Shown piece after piece: positions 36,481 through 48,437 of a stretch of DNA of 64,000 bases. Source of the stretch: Hedera helix (taxonomy: Eukaryota; Streptophyta; Magnoliopsida; Apiales; Araliaceae). The notes under the pieces were generated by a model that saw nothing but the letters and a program-made list of their open reading frames with translations, was not told where the DNA came from and did not search any database. Location: NCBI GenBank assembly GCA_947179155.2, contig OX359284.1, forward strand, positions 6,814,432 to 6,878,431. The letters are read 5' to 3'. How positions within the stretch are numbered: position 1 is the stretch's first letter; each line of letters opens with the position of its first letter. Both the position numbers and the translations under genes were made by a program.

Positions 36481-37878
36481 ACACTCCCTATCTTACAAGT
36501 CAAACAAAAAAAAACCATAAATTGTCACAACATTAATGGTTTTAACAAAAGTTTTAGAAAGTGAAAGCTGTTATACGTTAATAAACTTACAATATTTTGC
36601 CATAAGTCTGAAGTGACATGATTTTCTTGGTCCTCATAAGACAATAGGATTATAAGGCCCGAGATTAATATTTATAGCTTACCTAAATATTCATCACAAT
36701 GTTAACTATTAAACAATTTAAATAAAAAACTCATCAAACTTAGATGTGAACAAAATGACAAATATAATAAAAATTGATATCAATCTCTAAGCGTGTGTTA
36801 CTTAGAATTCACAGCAAACAGAGCAGTACTCAATGAATTTCATTTTCTTTTTTTGCCCATCCATAAATAAAGAACTAACTTTTTTCTATGAAAATAAACA
36901 ATATGGAAATTTCATCAATCTCCATAAACGTACATTAACACAATTTTTTTGTTTGAATTTGCGATTCTTTGGTTAATAACAGTCTTGTTTTATATGCTTA
37001 TAGATTTCAACGGAACCAAATCTAACACTACTTATATAACATTAACAATTCAATCATTATTATTTAACTTTATACAATAATTTGAAATAAATACATTAGT
37101 GGCCAGCAAAAATCATCATTAATAACTGAAATATGCGCAGCAGTGGGGCTTTTTCACTTATTTTGGACTGAAAGGTGCTTAAGAAGTAATCATTAATTCA
37201 TGGAATTGAAGAATTCCATTAATTAATGAATTGTAGTGAAAACACACTAAAAATTAGGTAACTTTTTATATACCCCTCTTTAACTCTAATTATATTTTTC
37301 ATCAACAAAGGATTTGGTACCCCTATCATTAAATTTTGATTTGGTACATTAACAGAGAAATACGATCTAATGAATAATCTTGTCAACTGACTTCTTTTTT
37401 CTCTGAATTAGTTAGTTGATCGTATGTAGTAAAGAAATAGAAGAAAATTTGATTATAACAAAATTGCATTAGAACCATTTAAATTTTATAAATTAATTTT
37501 AATCAAGAAGTTAATATGGGACATTTTTGTGGAATATAGAGTTGCAAAAAAGTAGGGGTAAGAAGTAGAGATTTAGCCGCTCTATAAAAACTAATATTCT
37601 GGCACACACTTCGTGTGTGTAAAATGAGTTAATGTTGAAGAGAAAATAAGAATTTTGATAAAAGAGTGGAGAGAAAAAATATAACTCGTTTTATCTAAAA
37701 ATAAATTTGAAATTTTTTAAAAAGCTTCAATTCTGAAATTTTCATAAAAATAATTATTTAATTTTCTCCCGCTTTATTATAATATAGATTTGAAAGACCA
37801 AGGATTGATGAAAGGTCAAATTGATACATTTCACTGGTTCTTTGGTGGCTAGCAATTAATTATATTGCTTTTGCTATG
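36481..37878. other. AT-rich intergenic DNA
   Basis: No gene or repeat with defined ends recognised. Confidence 0.5.
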
Positions 37879-38190
37879 GGAAAAGTATAGAGGGGAGATG
37901 GCGACGGGATTAGCGGCCGGTTAATTTTTTATTTTATTTTAAATAATTTTTAAAAAATAAATTTAATTTTTTTTATAAAATACAGTGATTTAGATATATA
38001 TAAATAAATAATATTATACAGTCTATACAATATTGTTTATTTATGTATACTTAAATCACACTTAAATTATTGTATTCTATACAAAATTTAATTCTAAAAA
38101 ATTAAAATTATTTTTTTAGAGTCATTTAAAAAAAAAAAAAATCAAACCGGTCGCTAGACCGATCCCATCCCCGGTCCCCTTTGAAGCACC
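37879..38190. mobile_element. Mutator-type MITE (312 bp)
   Basis: Flanked by TTTGCTATG at 37870-37878 and 38191-38199, a 9-bp duplication as made by Mutator-like transposases. The ends are imperfect inverted repeats (GGGGAGATGGCGACGGGATT against GGGGACCGGGGATGGGATCG on the other strand), and the AT-rich interior is also largely self-complementary. No coding sequence. Confidence 0.75.
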
Positions 38191-38760
38191 TTTGCTATGA
38201 TATGATTACAACATGATAGAGGGAACCAAATATTAAAGTAGTACATATATAGCTTTTCCCATAAAAGTTGATACATAATGATTGTCAACATTATTATTGA
38301 TGACATACAAGTTATTATACATTTTTAATATTTTAATATTTATTATTGAATATTATTTTATTTATTTTTTCCTTTCCAGCAGTTCGGTAAAGGAAGGAGC
38401 AGGGAATCTTTTGTTTTATTTTCCATTCACATTAGTTTGGTAATGCCGGGAGTTGTTAGGGAGTTTTGGTTTTTTTTTTTTTCCTTCTTAATTCTTCTCT
38501 TCATGTAAGCAGTTGCACGGACTTATTCAGAATAAGGGGGAAATCATATGTTGCCATATTCTTTATCGGGTACGGATCCAGAATTTTTTGTCAACTGAGG
38601 TAAAACTTTAACGAGACTATTATTATTCATGAAAATAAAAACATACAAACTACAATTGCCCACGGCGAGTTTTCATTTCGTGAAAACGTCGCATTATGGT
38701 TTCGTTATTAACACAAGCAAAAACATCTTTTTCAATATAAACAATCAAGTTATCACTCAA

Positions 38761-40817
38761 TCATTGATCTCCCATTTTATTTCGAAGTAGACTTTTGATG
38801 ATCTTCACATCAGAAAAGGCTCTCTCCACTGAAGCAGTTGCCGTTGGTAATACTAAAGCTAATGTAACAAGCTTATAAACATGATTATATGCTCTATATT
38901 TTTCTGTCTTCACCAATTTTTTTGCAAGACTACCAATTCCTTGCAATTGAGAGAACTCACCACTCTTATGCATATCCCGAACATAAATCGCAAGTTGATC
39001 TTCAAGTTCCAAAATGTCTCTCCTTGAGAAGTCTTGAGGATAAAAATTGACAAACTTAACAAGCTTTTGTTTGTCAAAAGCTCGAAATGAATCATTCGGG
39101 CTCAAACATGCCATACAAATAAGCAACTCAGTATTTACCTCATTGAAGAGATGATTCAACTCTTGAAGTACTTTATCAATCACGGCCATGAAATAGTTCA
39201 CACGATAATGATGGAGGTTTGTTACGACGTGAGCTCTACGTCTTGATCTCCTTCGAGGTACAAATGACGCATCCATTAAAGGAACCATAATATCATGTTC
39301 CCCACAAAAACTAGAAACTTGATCAAGTAAATCATTAAATCCATTATCCCTAATGTGTTGTAGTTATTCCTTAGAAGTTTGGACTAAATGCATTGCATTG
39401 ACAAGATCTTGATCTTTCCTTTGTAATGCTTGTGACAAACAATTTGTGACTCCTAAAATAGATCTCATAAAAAATAGAGGGAAGACAAACTCAAAAGTTT
39501 GGATATCTTCTAATGACTTATTTGCTTCACCCAAATTATTAATGTAACCATCATCAACAATCAACTCAAGAACTTTCACCACGGATTTGAACATTGAAAT
39601 GATACTAAGCAAAGTACCATAATGTGATCCCCAACGTGTATCACCGGGTTGCTTAAGACTAGTTTCTTGATTTAAGCCTTTCCTCGTTACAATAGAATCA
39701 TTTTCAAGAGCATCCGGAAGTTCCTTTTGTAATTGATCTCTAAGTGCATCTCGTCGCTTACACGATGCTCCAACAATATTGACCACCATATTAACCGATA
39801 AGAAAAAAGTGACAATCTCAAGATTTTCCTTTGCCACGGCCACAAGTGCTAATTGAAGTTGATGTGCAAAACAATGAACATAAAATGCATAAGGATGTTC
39901 TTTCAAAATAATAATCTTAAGACCATTGAACTCACCTTTTTATCACGAGATTCATCAACCATTATAGAAAAGAATTTGTTCTTCATATCTTCTGAGATAA
40001 CTTTAATAGTTTCAACGGCACATGCATTGACAAGATCTTTTTGTATTGAAGGAGCCACTAATTTGCAATTCCCGGGAGCATTTTTCAACACTGCTGCCTC
40101 AATTTTCTCGGAATGATCAGCAAGAAAGCACAAGAGCTCAAGATAATTTCCTTTGTTGCTTGAATCCAATGATTCATCATTGTCGCGAAAAGGAAGGCCT
40201 TGTCGCAACAAAAATCTATTGCAATCAATTGATGCATTCAAGCAAGCGCGATACTTGTCACGACATTGGTCTGAATGCTTCATCACAGTTGTTTGGAGAT
40301 GTTGCTCTTGATTCATAAGATCATCACAAGCTTGTCTTGCTTGATTGTGAGGACTACTAACCAATCCAATATGTTCTCTTAGTCTCGGGTCCTTATGCTT
40401 CCAATCTTTAAAACCTTGACTAGTAAAGGCATCACTCCCATGCTTATAAAATTTAGCCTTAAATAAATAGCAATAAACACAAAATGCGGCATCTTTTTCT
40501 ATGTTATACTCCAACCAATCATATTCATCAAACCACCTCGGGATAAATCATCTCTTATTGGTTTGTGGGAAATTTTGATCTCTTGGTTGACAAGGACCCT
40601 TTTGTAGATATGCTCTTCGAATTTCATCTCAAAAATTAGGATCATAACCTAATATTGGAGGTCGAAGTCCAGGGTCCGCAGGAAGATTGGCCAAGATTTC
40701 ATTTAACTTAATTCTCTTCGGACTACTTGGATTAATAGGACTACCCGGATTAGTTGAACTACTTGGATTTGTTTCACGACTCGACCCCTTTGGCCTTTTA
40801 GGAAAGTATTTCTCCAT
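38761..40817 (-). pseudogene. hAT transposase pseudogene (ZMYM1-like, DUF4371 and C-terminal dimerisation)
   Basis: The start at 40817 (MEKYFPKRPKG, Ser/Pro-rich) leads through LPADPGLRPPILGYDPNF and a TTF-type zinc-finger stretch (FDEYDWLEYNIEKDAAFCVYCYLFKA) to DUF4371 (NKGNYLELLCFLADHSEKI). The middle has YVHCFAHQLQLALVAVAKEN and DTRWGSHYGTL; the end carries the hAT dimerisation motif (LALVLPTATASVERAFSDVK). Breaks: TGA near 40627 and 40549, TAA near 39374, and a deletion with frame change near 39937-39945 where DESRDKK runs straight into GEFNGLK. The deletion removes about 60 residues, including the conserved GQGYDGASNM region. No transposase can be made. The protein stop is at 38761. Confidence 0.9.
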
Positions 40818-40833
40818 ATGAATTAACCAATGA

Positions 40834-41440
40834 ACCTACAAAACCCTATCAATTAATAAATAAATTCAAGTTAATAATCATGCCTAAATCCCTATCAATA
40901 AATAAATAAATTCAAGTTAACATGCCTAAATCATCACAAATTCAGAACAATATAGATTAATAAACCTACAAACCCTATCAATTAATAAATAAATTCAGGT
41001 CAATAATCATGCCTAAATTCCTATCAATAAATAAATAAATTCAAGTTAATAAATAAATTCAAGTTAACATGCCTAAATCATCACAAATTCGGAACAAAAT
41101 AGATTAATAAACCTACAAACCCCTATCAATTAATAAATAAATTCAAGTTAATAATCATGCCTAAATCCCTATCAATAAATAAATAAATTCAAGTTAACAT
41201 GCCTAAATCATCACAAATTTAGAACAAAATAGATTAATAAACCTACAAACCCTATCAATTAATAAATAAATTCAGGTTAATAATCATGCCTAAATTCCTA
41301 TCAATAAATAAAAAAATTCAAGTTAATAAATAAATTCAAGTTAACATGCCTAAATCATCACAAATTCAGAACAAAAATAGATTAATAAACCTACAAACCC
41401 CTATCAATTAATAAATAAATTCAAGTTAATAATCAATCTT
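40834..41440. repeat. Tandem array with alternating 130- and 147-bp units inside the hAT 5' intron
   Basis: The phrase ACCTACAAA(A)CCC recurs at 40834, 40964, 41111, 41241 and 41389, spacing 130, 147, 130, 148. The longer unit has an extra TAATAAATAAATTCAAGT-like segment, so the real repeat is a dimer of about 277 bp. A splice acceptor (TTTTGTAG) at about 40839 before the ATG and a donor (ACG|GTAAGT) near 42272 place the array in the leader intron. Confidence 0.85.
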
Positions 41441-42272
41441 ATTTCCTAAACATTATAATTTTACAAAATATTACAACAATAATTATTAATTAGCATCTAT
41501 GTAATATGACCTAAGTTAAGCAACACGCACCATGATGGCCAAACCATACTTCATATAAAATATACCAAACATAATAGAATAGCTATATTCTAACATTCTT
41601 CTTGTTAGAATTACAAAACACAGCAGCAACTTTCTCCTGCAGCGCCCTCGAGCGAATTTTTTTTAGATAATTTTATACTTTTCGGCCGATTGCATATGTA
41701 AATTTTTTTAGATAATTTTATATTTATTTAAGAAAAATATTAGACCTTTTCTTTGGGTTCTTCAAGCTACCCAAAACAGTGTGCAAACGTAGCTTGGCAC
41801 ACTAAATTCCAACTTTTTGTTTTAGCTTGAAATTGCTTTTCATTTCCATTTGATATGTCAAAATTCTTTGTTTAGCATCATATATGATATATATGTCCAA
41901 CCCAAGCTTTAGTTTTGTCTAATATTTGGTTTTTAATCAAAACAGTTCATAGAAGACTTTTATCAAGCACTTGGTGTGCACTGTTTTAAGACTCTCAAGC
42001 CATAGCCATTTGGTTGTGTTAATCTCTCATCTCAGCCTCCTTATAACACCACGCAACCAACCTATCTCCTAAACATTACAATTTTACAAAACTCACAACT
42101 CATAATAAACATCATAATTCACATTTCACAAATCACAAACACTACTCATTTTATCATAATCTCATCATTTGTATTAATTTTAATTAATGACAACAAATCA
42201 ACAATAACCACAAATCCCAAATTTTTAAAAACCCTAAATCAAATATTTAATTAAATTGACAACTACTTACCG

Positions 42273-42400
42273 TTACCGGAGACCAGAGCGGCGCGGCGGC
42301 CAGTGAAGGAGGGGTCCGACCGTCCAAGGGGAGATCGACCGTTGAGGAGGCGAGGAGAGGAGCCGCGAAGCCTGCGATGTCACTTGGAACTTGGAAGAGG
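42273..42400 (-). other. GC-rich leader exon of the hAT gene
   Basis: CpG-rich island (42285-42380) in AT-rich DNA, ending on the minus strand in ACG|GTAAGTAG, a good splice donor. Probably the transcription start and 5' leader of the transposase gene. Confidence 0.4.
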
Positions 42401-42635
42401 CTGAGGCAAACAAACACGCTCTGGCTCTGCTGACGTCGTTTTATTTAGTAAGTTTTTTTAAAAAAATAAATAAAAAATCAAAACCCATTACCTTCATCTG
42501 CACTTCCGCCTCTGCACTTCCTCCGCCTCTGCACTTTCGCCTCTACTGCCGGGGCATTTTGGGATCTGCCTTGAGGGTATTTTGCCGGCTGCCGGGGCAC
42601 TTGCCCAGGTAAACCAAAGAGTGGATCCGTCCCTG

Positions 42636-44589
42636 TTATTTAAGTATTTAATAAAGTTCTTTTTAATTATTGTTTCATTAATTTCTATTGCATATAATTA
42701 ATATTAGTAGTTTTAAAATTTATTTTATTTATAATAAATTCCATGACTAACTAAATTTTTAATACCTAAAATGATGACGAAACTATGTACTGCATATTAG
42801 TATTTTATTTGAATGATATTAATGCCTAATTATTTACTCCTTTATTTTTACCTTTGTACAAAATTTGTTGCGATTTTTATATTAATTACAAGATTTTGAT
42901 AAGTTATAATTAATATGTGAATTTTTCATAACTTATGCTTGCCCATATTAATTGTATGAATTATTATTTTTAAATATTACCTCTCGATCAATTTTTTTTC
43001 AAAAAGTATTTTTTCATATTGAATTATACATTCGATCAACATTTGCATTTATTGTAGAACATTTTATTAATGGTTATAAAAATAGTTAACATGATTAAAA
43101 TTAATTTAGAGAATGCTAAAAAACTTATATTCGAGGAATAGTTTAGCTCCCATTTTCTCATTCATTAAATAAAAATTGAATTTTAATTATATCGTACCGG
43201 TACAACTAGCATTCGAAAAATTATATTATATTTATTCTACCACCTATATATATGCATGCACAATCCAACCATTCAATCTCCACCGTACTCATTTAAGTTT
43301 TCCCATGTAATAAGGCTTTGTATTTGAATACGCATCCATGCACCGTAAACGATATGTAGATATATAATTTTGAGTTTGATAAGACAATTAAACATCAAAT
43401 AATGATAAAGTTCGGCCAGTGATTCTAAGTGATAGATTGATCAATGCCCAAAAAATGCTTAATCGAAGAAATGAGTTACAAGGTGCATTTTTAGCCCCCC
43501 AACGACAAATTAAGGAATCTATGGGCGCGGTGCATTTTCTAAGAGTGCGCATCCATGCACTACACTATAACAAATTAAATTTTTGCCTAAGCTCAATTGG
43601 TACATAGATCCATCGACCCTTGTAAGGGCAGAACTATCAGTCGACTCCGTCAGCTGTAGTCCGTCTTAATTTTCTTATTTATATTAAATATGCTATATAA
43701 TTAAGTAGCCCTAAATTGAAATAACCTTCGTCTGTTCAGCCTAAAGTGACCCTAATTTAGAATGGTCTTGATCAGCCCAGCCCAGCCCAACCTAACCCAA
43801 TTTAAATTTCTGGCTCCGCCCCTGGACCCTCGTAATATAAGCTTCGATATCTTATGTTACGTTTGGATTGGAGGAATAAATGTGAGAATGAAATGATTCA
43901 TTTTTATGAAATAAAAAAAAATATGTTTGATTGCATTTTCATTTTTGTCAAATTTATAAATTTTATTATTCGGAGAGTGTATAAAATGACTCATTTGAGC
44001 TATAATGAAATTGATCATTCTAGCTGAAATGTAATTAATCATTTCACTTTTCATTTCATTCTTTTCTTTATTTTATTTTTTTCACTTATTTTATTCTTTC
44101 AATTTAAATATAATATTAGGAACAAGTCACATACATGTTCATCAGGAGCTTAATCTTAATTGCCCTATAATTAAAACTGCAAAAATATACTAGTCGTTGC
44201 CTTGTGAATGTATGTCCTCAAGTAACATCCCATTTGTTTTGTAGTCGAGATAGAAAAATAGAAAAATTATCTGAAATATATTCGATTAACTTAATTATCT
44301 ATATTATAAAACATTTGTGGTAACTTTGGTGATTTTGTTTCACATTCTTTTATTTCTTCTTTTGTACCTACAATTTCAATTATATTACTGTTTTGTCTTT
44401 TTTATATTTTTTTATATTTTTACTTAGTATCCTAACTTTTATAAAATTTGTATTTTACCCTATATAATTTATACATACAATATGTGTACCTCCTATGCTA
44501 GTCAGTATAAAGAACTTAACTTATACTTAACAAGAAAGAGAAGTTTAAAATAAAAAACTAACAGTAATAACCCTGTTCTTAATTTTCAC
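42636..44589. other. AT-rich spacer with remnants of hAT-like elements
   Basis: GGCTCCGCCCCTG at 43814-43826 is the reverse complement of a typical hAT end (CAGGGGCGGAGCC), but the matching other end is not found. The segment 43570-43660 has a tRNA-like look, but no complete fold could be drawn. Degenerate inverted sequence rich in GAATGAAATGA lies at 43880-44080. Confidence 0.4.
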
Positions 44590-44592
44590 TTA

Positions 44593-44937
44593 GGTTATAT
44601 TTGTTTACAAAAAATATACTTGGGATTGAATTATTTTTATTAATTTAACACTATTTCGGACTATTTTATCTTATGATGGGGGATTAATAGTCATTTGAAT
44701 AGTCATATGGACTATTTTTTATCATTTCTAAAGCTATTTATGAGAGATTATATAATCCCATAAAAATATGAAATTAATAATATCTCTCATTTTAAGCTAT
44801 TAAATGGTTTTATGAAACTAATAGTCTAATTCTAAGGGATTAATAATCCCCCGTCAAAGAATTAAATAGTGCAAAGTAATGTTAAATTAAGATAAATAGT
44901 TCAATCCCAAGTATATTTTTTGTAAACAAATATAGCT
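44593..44937. mobile_element. Tourist-like MITE (345 bp)
   Basis: Inverted ends of about 36 bp (TATATTTGTTTACAAAAAAT and onward to GGGATTGAA at the left, their complement at the right), flanked by TTA at 44590-44592 and 44938-44940, the target duplication of PIF/Harbinger elements. No coding sequence. Confidence 0.8.
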
Positions 44938-44955
44938 TTAGTTTCATGGATATAT

Positions 44956-45476
44956 ATACTTTAAATGTGATTTAGATGCTAAAGATTATGAACTAAATCA
45001 ATCCATGTACGATTTATATCCTAGTAATAGAACATCTAAGAGACTGTTTGATTGGAGCTGAATATAGTTGAATAGTTGAATGGCTGAATCGGTCAGCCAT
45101 TCAGAGTCATTCAGTGCATTTGTTTAGATCTGAATGGCTGAATCGGTAATATTTTTGGATTGAATGGCTAAATCTAATTTTTTTTGGGCTGAATGGTTAA
45201 GTCTCGATTGAATGAAGTAAAAAAAAATTAAATAAAAATAAAAATAAATATATTAAATATTATATTACATAAATTTACAGCAACTTTGAATTTTTTTAGA
45301 ATAGTAAAATAATAAAATCTGTGTTATTCAGATGTTTTAAATATGTCATTTATCAAACAACTTTTTTCATTAAGTATTCAGAAATTTACTTCATTTAGCT
45401 CATTCAGATTACTTAAGCATTCAGAACTATTTTATTCAATTTTTATCAATTACCCTCTAAGTCACATTTAAAGTAT
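44956..45476. mobile_element. Possible second MITE (521 bp)
   Basis: ATACTTTAAATGTGATTTAG at 44956 faces its near complement at 45457-45476. The interior repeats GAATGGCTGAAT phrases (45078-45190) and related ATTCAGA phrases in reverse (45380-45430). Target duplication not clear; an inner nested element is possible. Confidence 0.5.
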
Positions 45477-45783
45477 AAAATAGAGGACTTTAGCGGTTAA
45501 CAAAGGTTTGAAGCTTTTTATTATTTCTTAAAGTGCCCTTTGGCTTTTATAGTAAATCTTATTTTGTCTTATATATATTATCTTCTTATTTAACTTTTTA
45601 TATTTTTTATTTTACTGTACATAAATTTATACACGCAGTGTATCACCAATTACTAGTATTTATAAAAGAAAACCAAACTTACAAGTTAAGTTTGTGAAGA
45701 CTGGTCAAAAGTCAACATCTTCCTCCTCCTTTTGAAAATCATGTCAAACCCTATCTTTGTAGCTTTTATTCTCTAGTTTTCTC

Positions 45784-45812
45784 CCTCTCTCTCTCTCTCT
45801 CTTTCTCTCTCT
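45784..45812. repeat. (CT)n microsatellite
   Basis: Nearly uninterrupted CT dinucleotides. Confidence 0.9.
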
Positions 45813-45977
45813 TATCAACTCTCTCCGTTTTATAAAGGATAACTTAAATATTAAAAAAGTCATTTTCTAAAAATAACTCAAGTACATTAAAATATTATAC
45901 AAAAATTATTCTATGATTTAAAAATACTTAGATATAATTTAATAATTTAAAGAGATAAAACTTTCTATTATATTATA

Positions 45978-46233
45978 CTCCATCCATCTCATGATAAAAG
46001 TTCTTAATTGATTTTTGTGATCAAATTGACCATTTTTAAAATTAACAATTAAAATGTATATTTAGATTTTAAAAAAAAATAATTATTGAGATTAGTACTA
46101 AATTGTATGTTGTTTATAATGTTTAAATATTTTTTTACATATATATAAAAGAATAATAAAATATATTAATTTAAAAAATGGTCAATTTGACCATAAAAAT
46201 TAATAAATGACTTTTATCCTGAGACGGAAGGAG
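45978..46233. mobile_element. Stowaway MITE (256 bp)
   Basis: Ends CTCCATCCATCTCATGATAA and, on the other strand, CTCCTTCCGTCTCAGGATAA, flanked by TA on both sides (45976 and 46234). This is the Tc1/mariner Stowaway signature. Confidence 0.9.
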
Positions 46234-46593
46234 TATGTAATAAGGTCCACCATAAAAATAAAAAATAAAAACTTATGTAATATTATCTCCTTTGTTTTGA
46301 AATTTTTTGTGTGACATAGGGGGTATATTTTTTCAAATTTCTATTCGTGTCCCTATATATATAAGGTTACATCCACAACAATCGATTATCGGAAATACTG
46401 TTGCAGCAATCAAATACGGCGGCCAAATTGGCTGTGAAAGTCCATGTCGCTAGAAGCTCTAGCATCAGTATGCCAACAACAACCTATTATTGTGGACTAA
46501 CTTCTATATATTTATCGTGTAAACTCTAATTAATAGGATCAAGTCATCATCTATAATCGGCGCAGAAGATTTCCAAGATCCTTCACAATTAAC

Positions 46594-47835
46594 TAGGGAT
46601 GTACAAAAGGCCCGCGACCTGGCCTTGATCCGGCCTGATCAAGACTTGAAAAGGCCGCTCTTTTAAGATAGAAATTTATTCTGACCCGGCCTGCCAAAAA
46701 ACCTGAAATATAAAATTTTACCTTATTCATTATTGTAATTTATAAATTAGAATACATTAGTTTTAATTAATACATCAAAAAAATTTAAAGTTTTAATTAT
46801 TAATTATTGATTTCTTGTAAATATATTTAATTAGTATACATCTTTTATGAATAGAACTAGTTAGTATATTTAATGTTAATAATAAGTTAGTTACTTAGTT
46901 GACTAAATATCAATAAGTAAATTTATTATAAATACTAAATTTCTAATATTTAACATTAAAATTTTATTAATATTCCTTGCTACGTTTAATGTTAAATATT
47001 AACATTAATTAATACATCAATAAACTAATTTTTAATATTAAATATTAATAATACGTTAGTTTCTTGTACATACTCAAGTTCTTTATTAATTTGGATATAC
47101 TAAATTCTTATGGGGATTTATGATTTTGGTTATTTTTTCGGTATTCCGTTGTACCAATTTAGAGAATAATTTCATGAAGCAATTAAAAAACTAATTAAAA
47201 ATAATACTTGAGATATAACTACGTAAGTGTTTAATGATCATAAAGGAAAGATATATGTGTATTTAAACTTTACAAAATATATGTCCAACTGATCATAGTA
47301 GTAAAAAAAAAAAAAAAAAAAAAACTAACTTTATATGCAAAATAAAAAAGTATAACCTATATTAAGTTAATTTTATTTTGCATATATAGTCATATGTATC
47401 ACAGTAGATTGTATTCAAATTATATTTTTTATGAAGAAAAACTGTACATAGTAGACATACATTTAGAAAATCAATTTGCTTTATATTTCAGTTTCATTTA
47501 AATTACAATTTTCTTTTATTTAAGAAGAATATATTTATTTTTATTATAATCGTCTAACTTATATTGGTGTGCAGTAGAATGTTAAAATAAAATAAATCTA
47601 AAAAATATTGCATAATTTTTATAAAATTTTATTAATTTATATTTTTAATATTTAATATTTAACATTAAAAGAAAAAAAAAAGGAAGGACCAGACCAGTAT
47701 TTATATTTTTAATATTTAATATTTAACATTAAAAGAAGAAAAAAAAAGGAAGGACCAGACCAGCCTAGGCCTGGCCTTGGGCTTGACCTGGCCTAACCTG
47801 TAAGCCTAACCAGACCGGCCTATTGTGCATGCCTA
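46594..47835. mobile_element. Non-autonomous hAT-like element (1,242 bp)
   Basis: Exact 8-bp flank CAATTAAC at 46586-46593 and 47836-47843. Ends TAGGGATGTACAAAAGGCC and TAGGCATGCACAATAGGCC, inverted. GC-rich subterminal GGCCTGG/CCTGGCC repeats (46610-46690 and 47750-47825) enclose an AT-rich body without ORFs. A 64-bp tandem duplication is at 47637-47763 and a poly(A) run of about 24 at 47310-47333. Confidence 0.88.
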
Positions 47836-47843
47836 CAATTAAC

Positions 47844-48437
47844 TATATTTTTTCTCTACATAAATGTAGTACTATACTGACCAGGTGCCATTTCCCACAC
47901 CTTCCAAATACCTAATTAAGCCAATTAAGCTCGTACCCTTTTAATTGTCTTTATATATACTCCTCTTCCCCTTCCTTCCCTTTCTAATTTTATTTTCTCC
48001 CAACCCCTTCATTCTCTGTCCAAAGCAAACTCCATTAATTCCTCAAATTTTCTACATCTCACTAATACCTCTTCATTCCCCATTTTTTCCTCCAATTATA
48101 TCACTTTTTACTCCTAAAGTGACAAATTAACAAGTTGCTAACACCATGTTAACAGAAAGAAAGCGTCTAAAATTCAAAACCCTAGTGCACTAGCTCCGAC
48201 ATACACATCCTAAACAACCAAGAAAATGATATCGAATACTACGAGCACCATCGCGTAAACACCCCCTCCGTTATAAGCCATTAGTCATACAATACCACCC
48301 CCACCGCATCCCCATACACTCTTTGTCCATAGAACCAACCAATATAAACTTTTATTAATTCTCCATAGATTGAACCCTTTCCTTCAAGCACAAAATCAGT
48401 TGATTCCAACTTAAATCAAACATGACTTGTTGACTCG
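47844..48437. other. Spacer upstream of the WD40 pseudogene
   Basis: Pyrimidine-rich, with one Pro/Phe/Leu-rich frame (47945-48130). The part after 48170 may be the decayed Ser/Pro-rich N-terminus of the WD40 gene, but no motif supports it. Confidence 0.35.

Larger units (their letters stand above)
38567..42635 (-). mobile_element. hAT-superfamily DNA transposon (about 4.07 kb), degenerate
   Basis: Terminal inverted repeats CGGGTACGGATCCA at 38567 and, on the other strand, CAGGGACGGATCCA at 42635 (12 of 14 match), close to the common plant hAT end. Flanks TTCTTTAT (38559-38566) and TTATTTAA (42636-42643) agree at 6 of 8 and may be a decayed 8-bp target duplication. The transposase pseudogene reads on the minus strand; a GC-rich 5' exon and an intron with tandem repeats fill 40838-42400. 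Confidence 0.8.

Noticed and set aside
43570..43660. tRNA-like segment with AGCTCAATTGG and a CTTGTAA loop
   Set aside because: Acceptor stem and T arm cannot be drawn; at best a relic.
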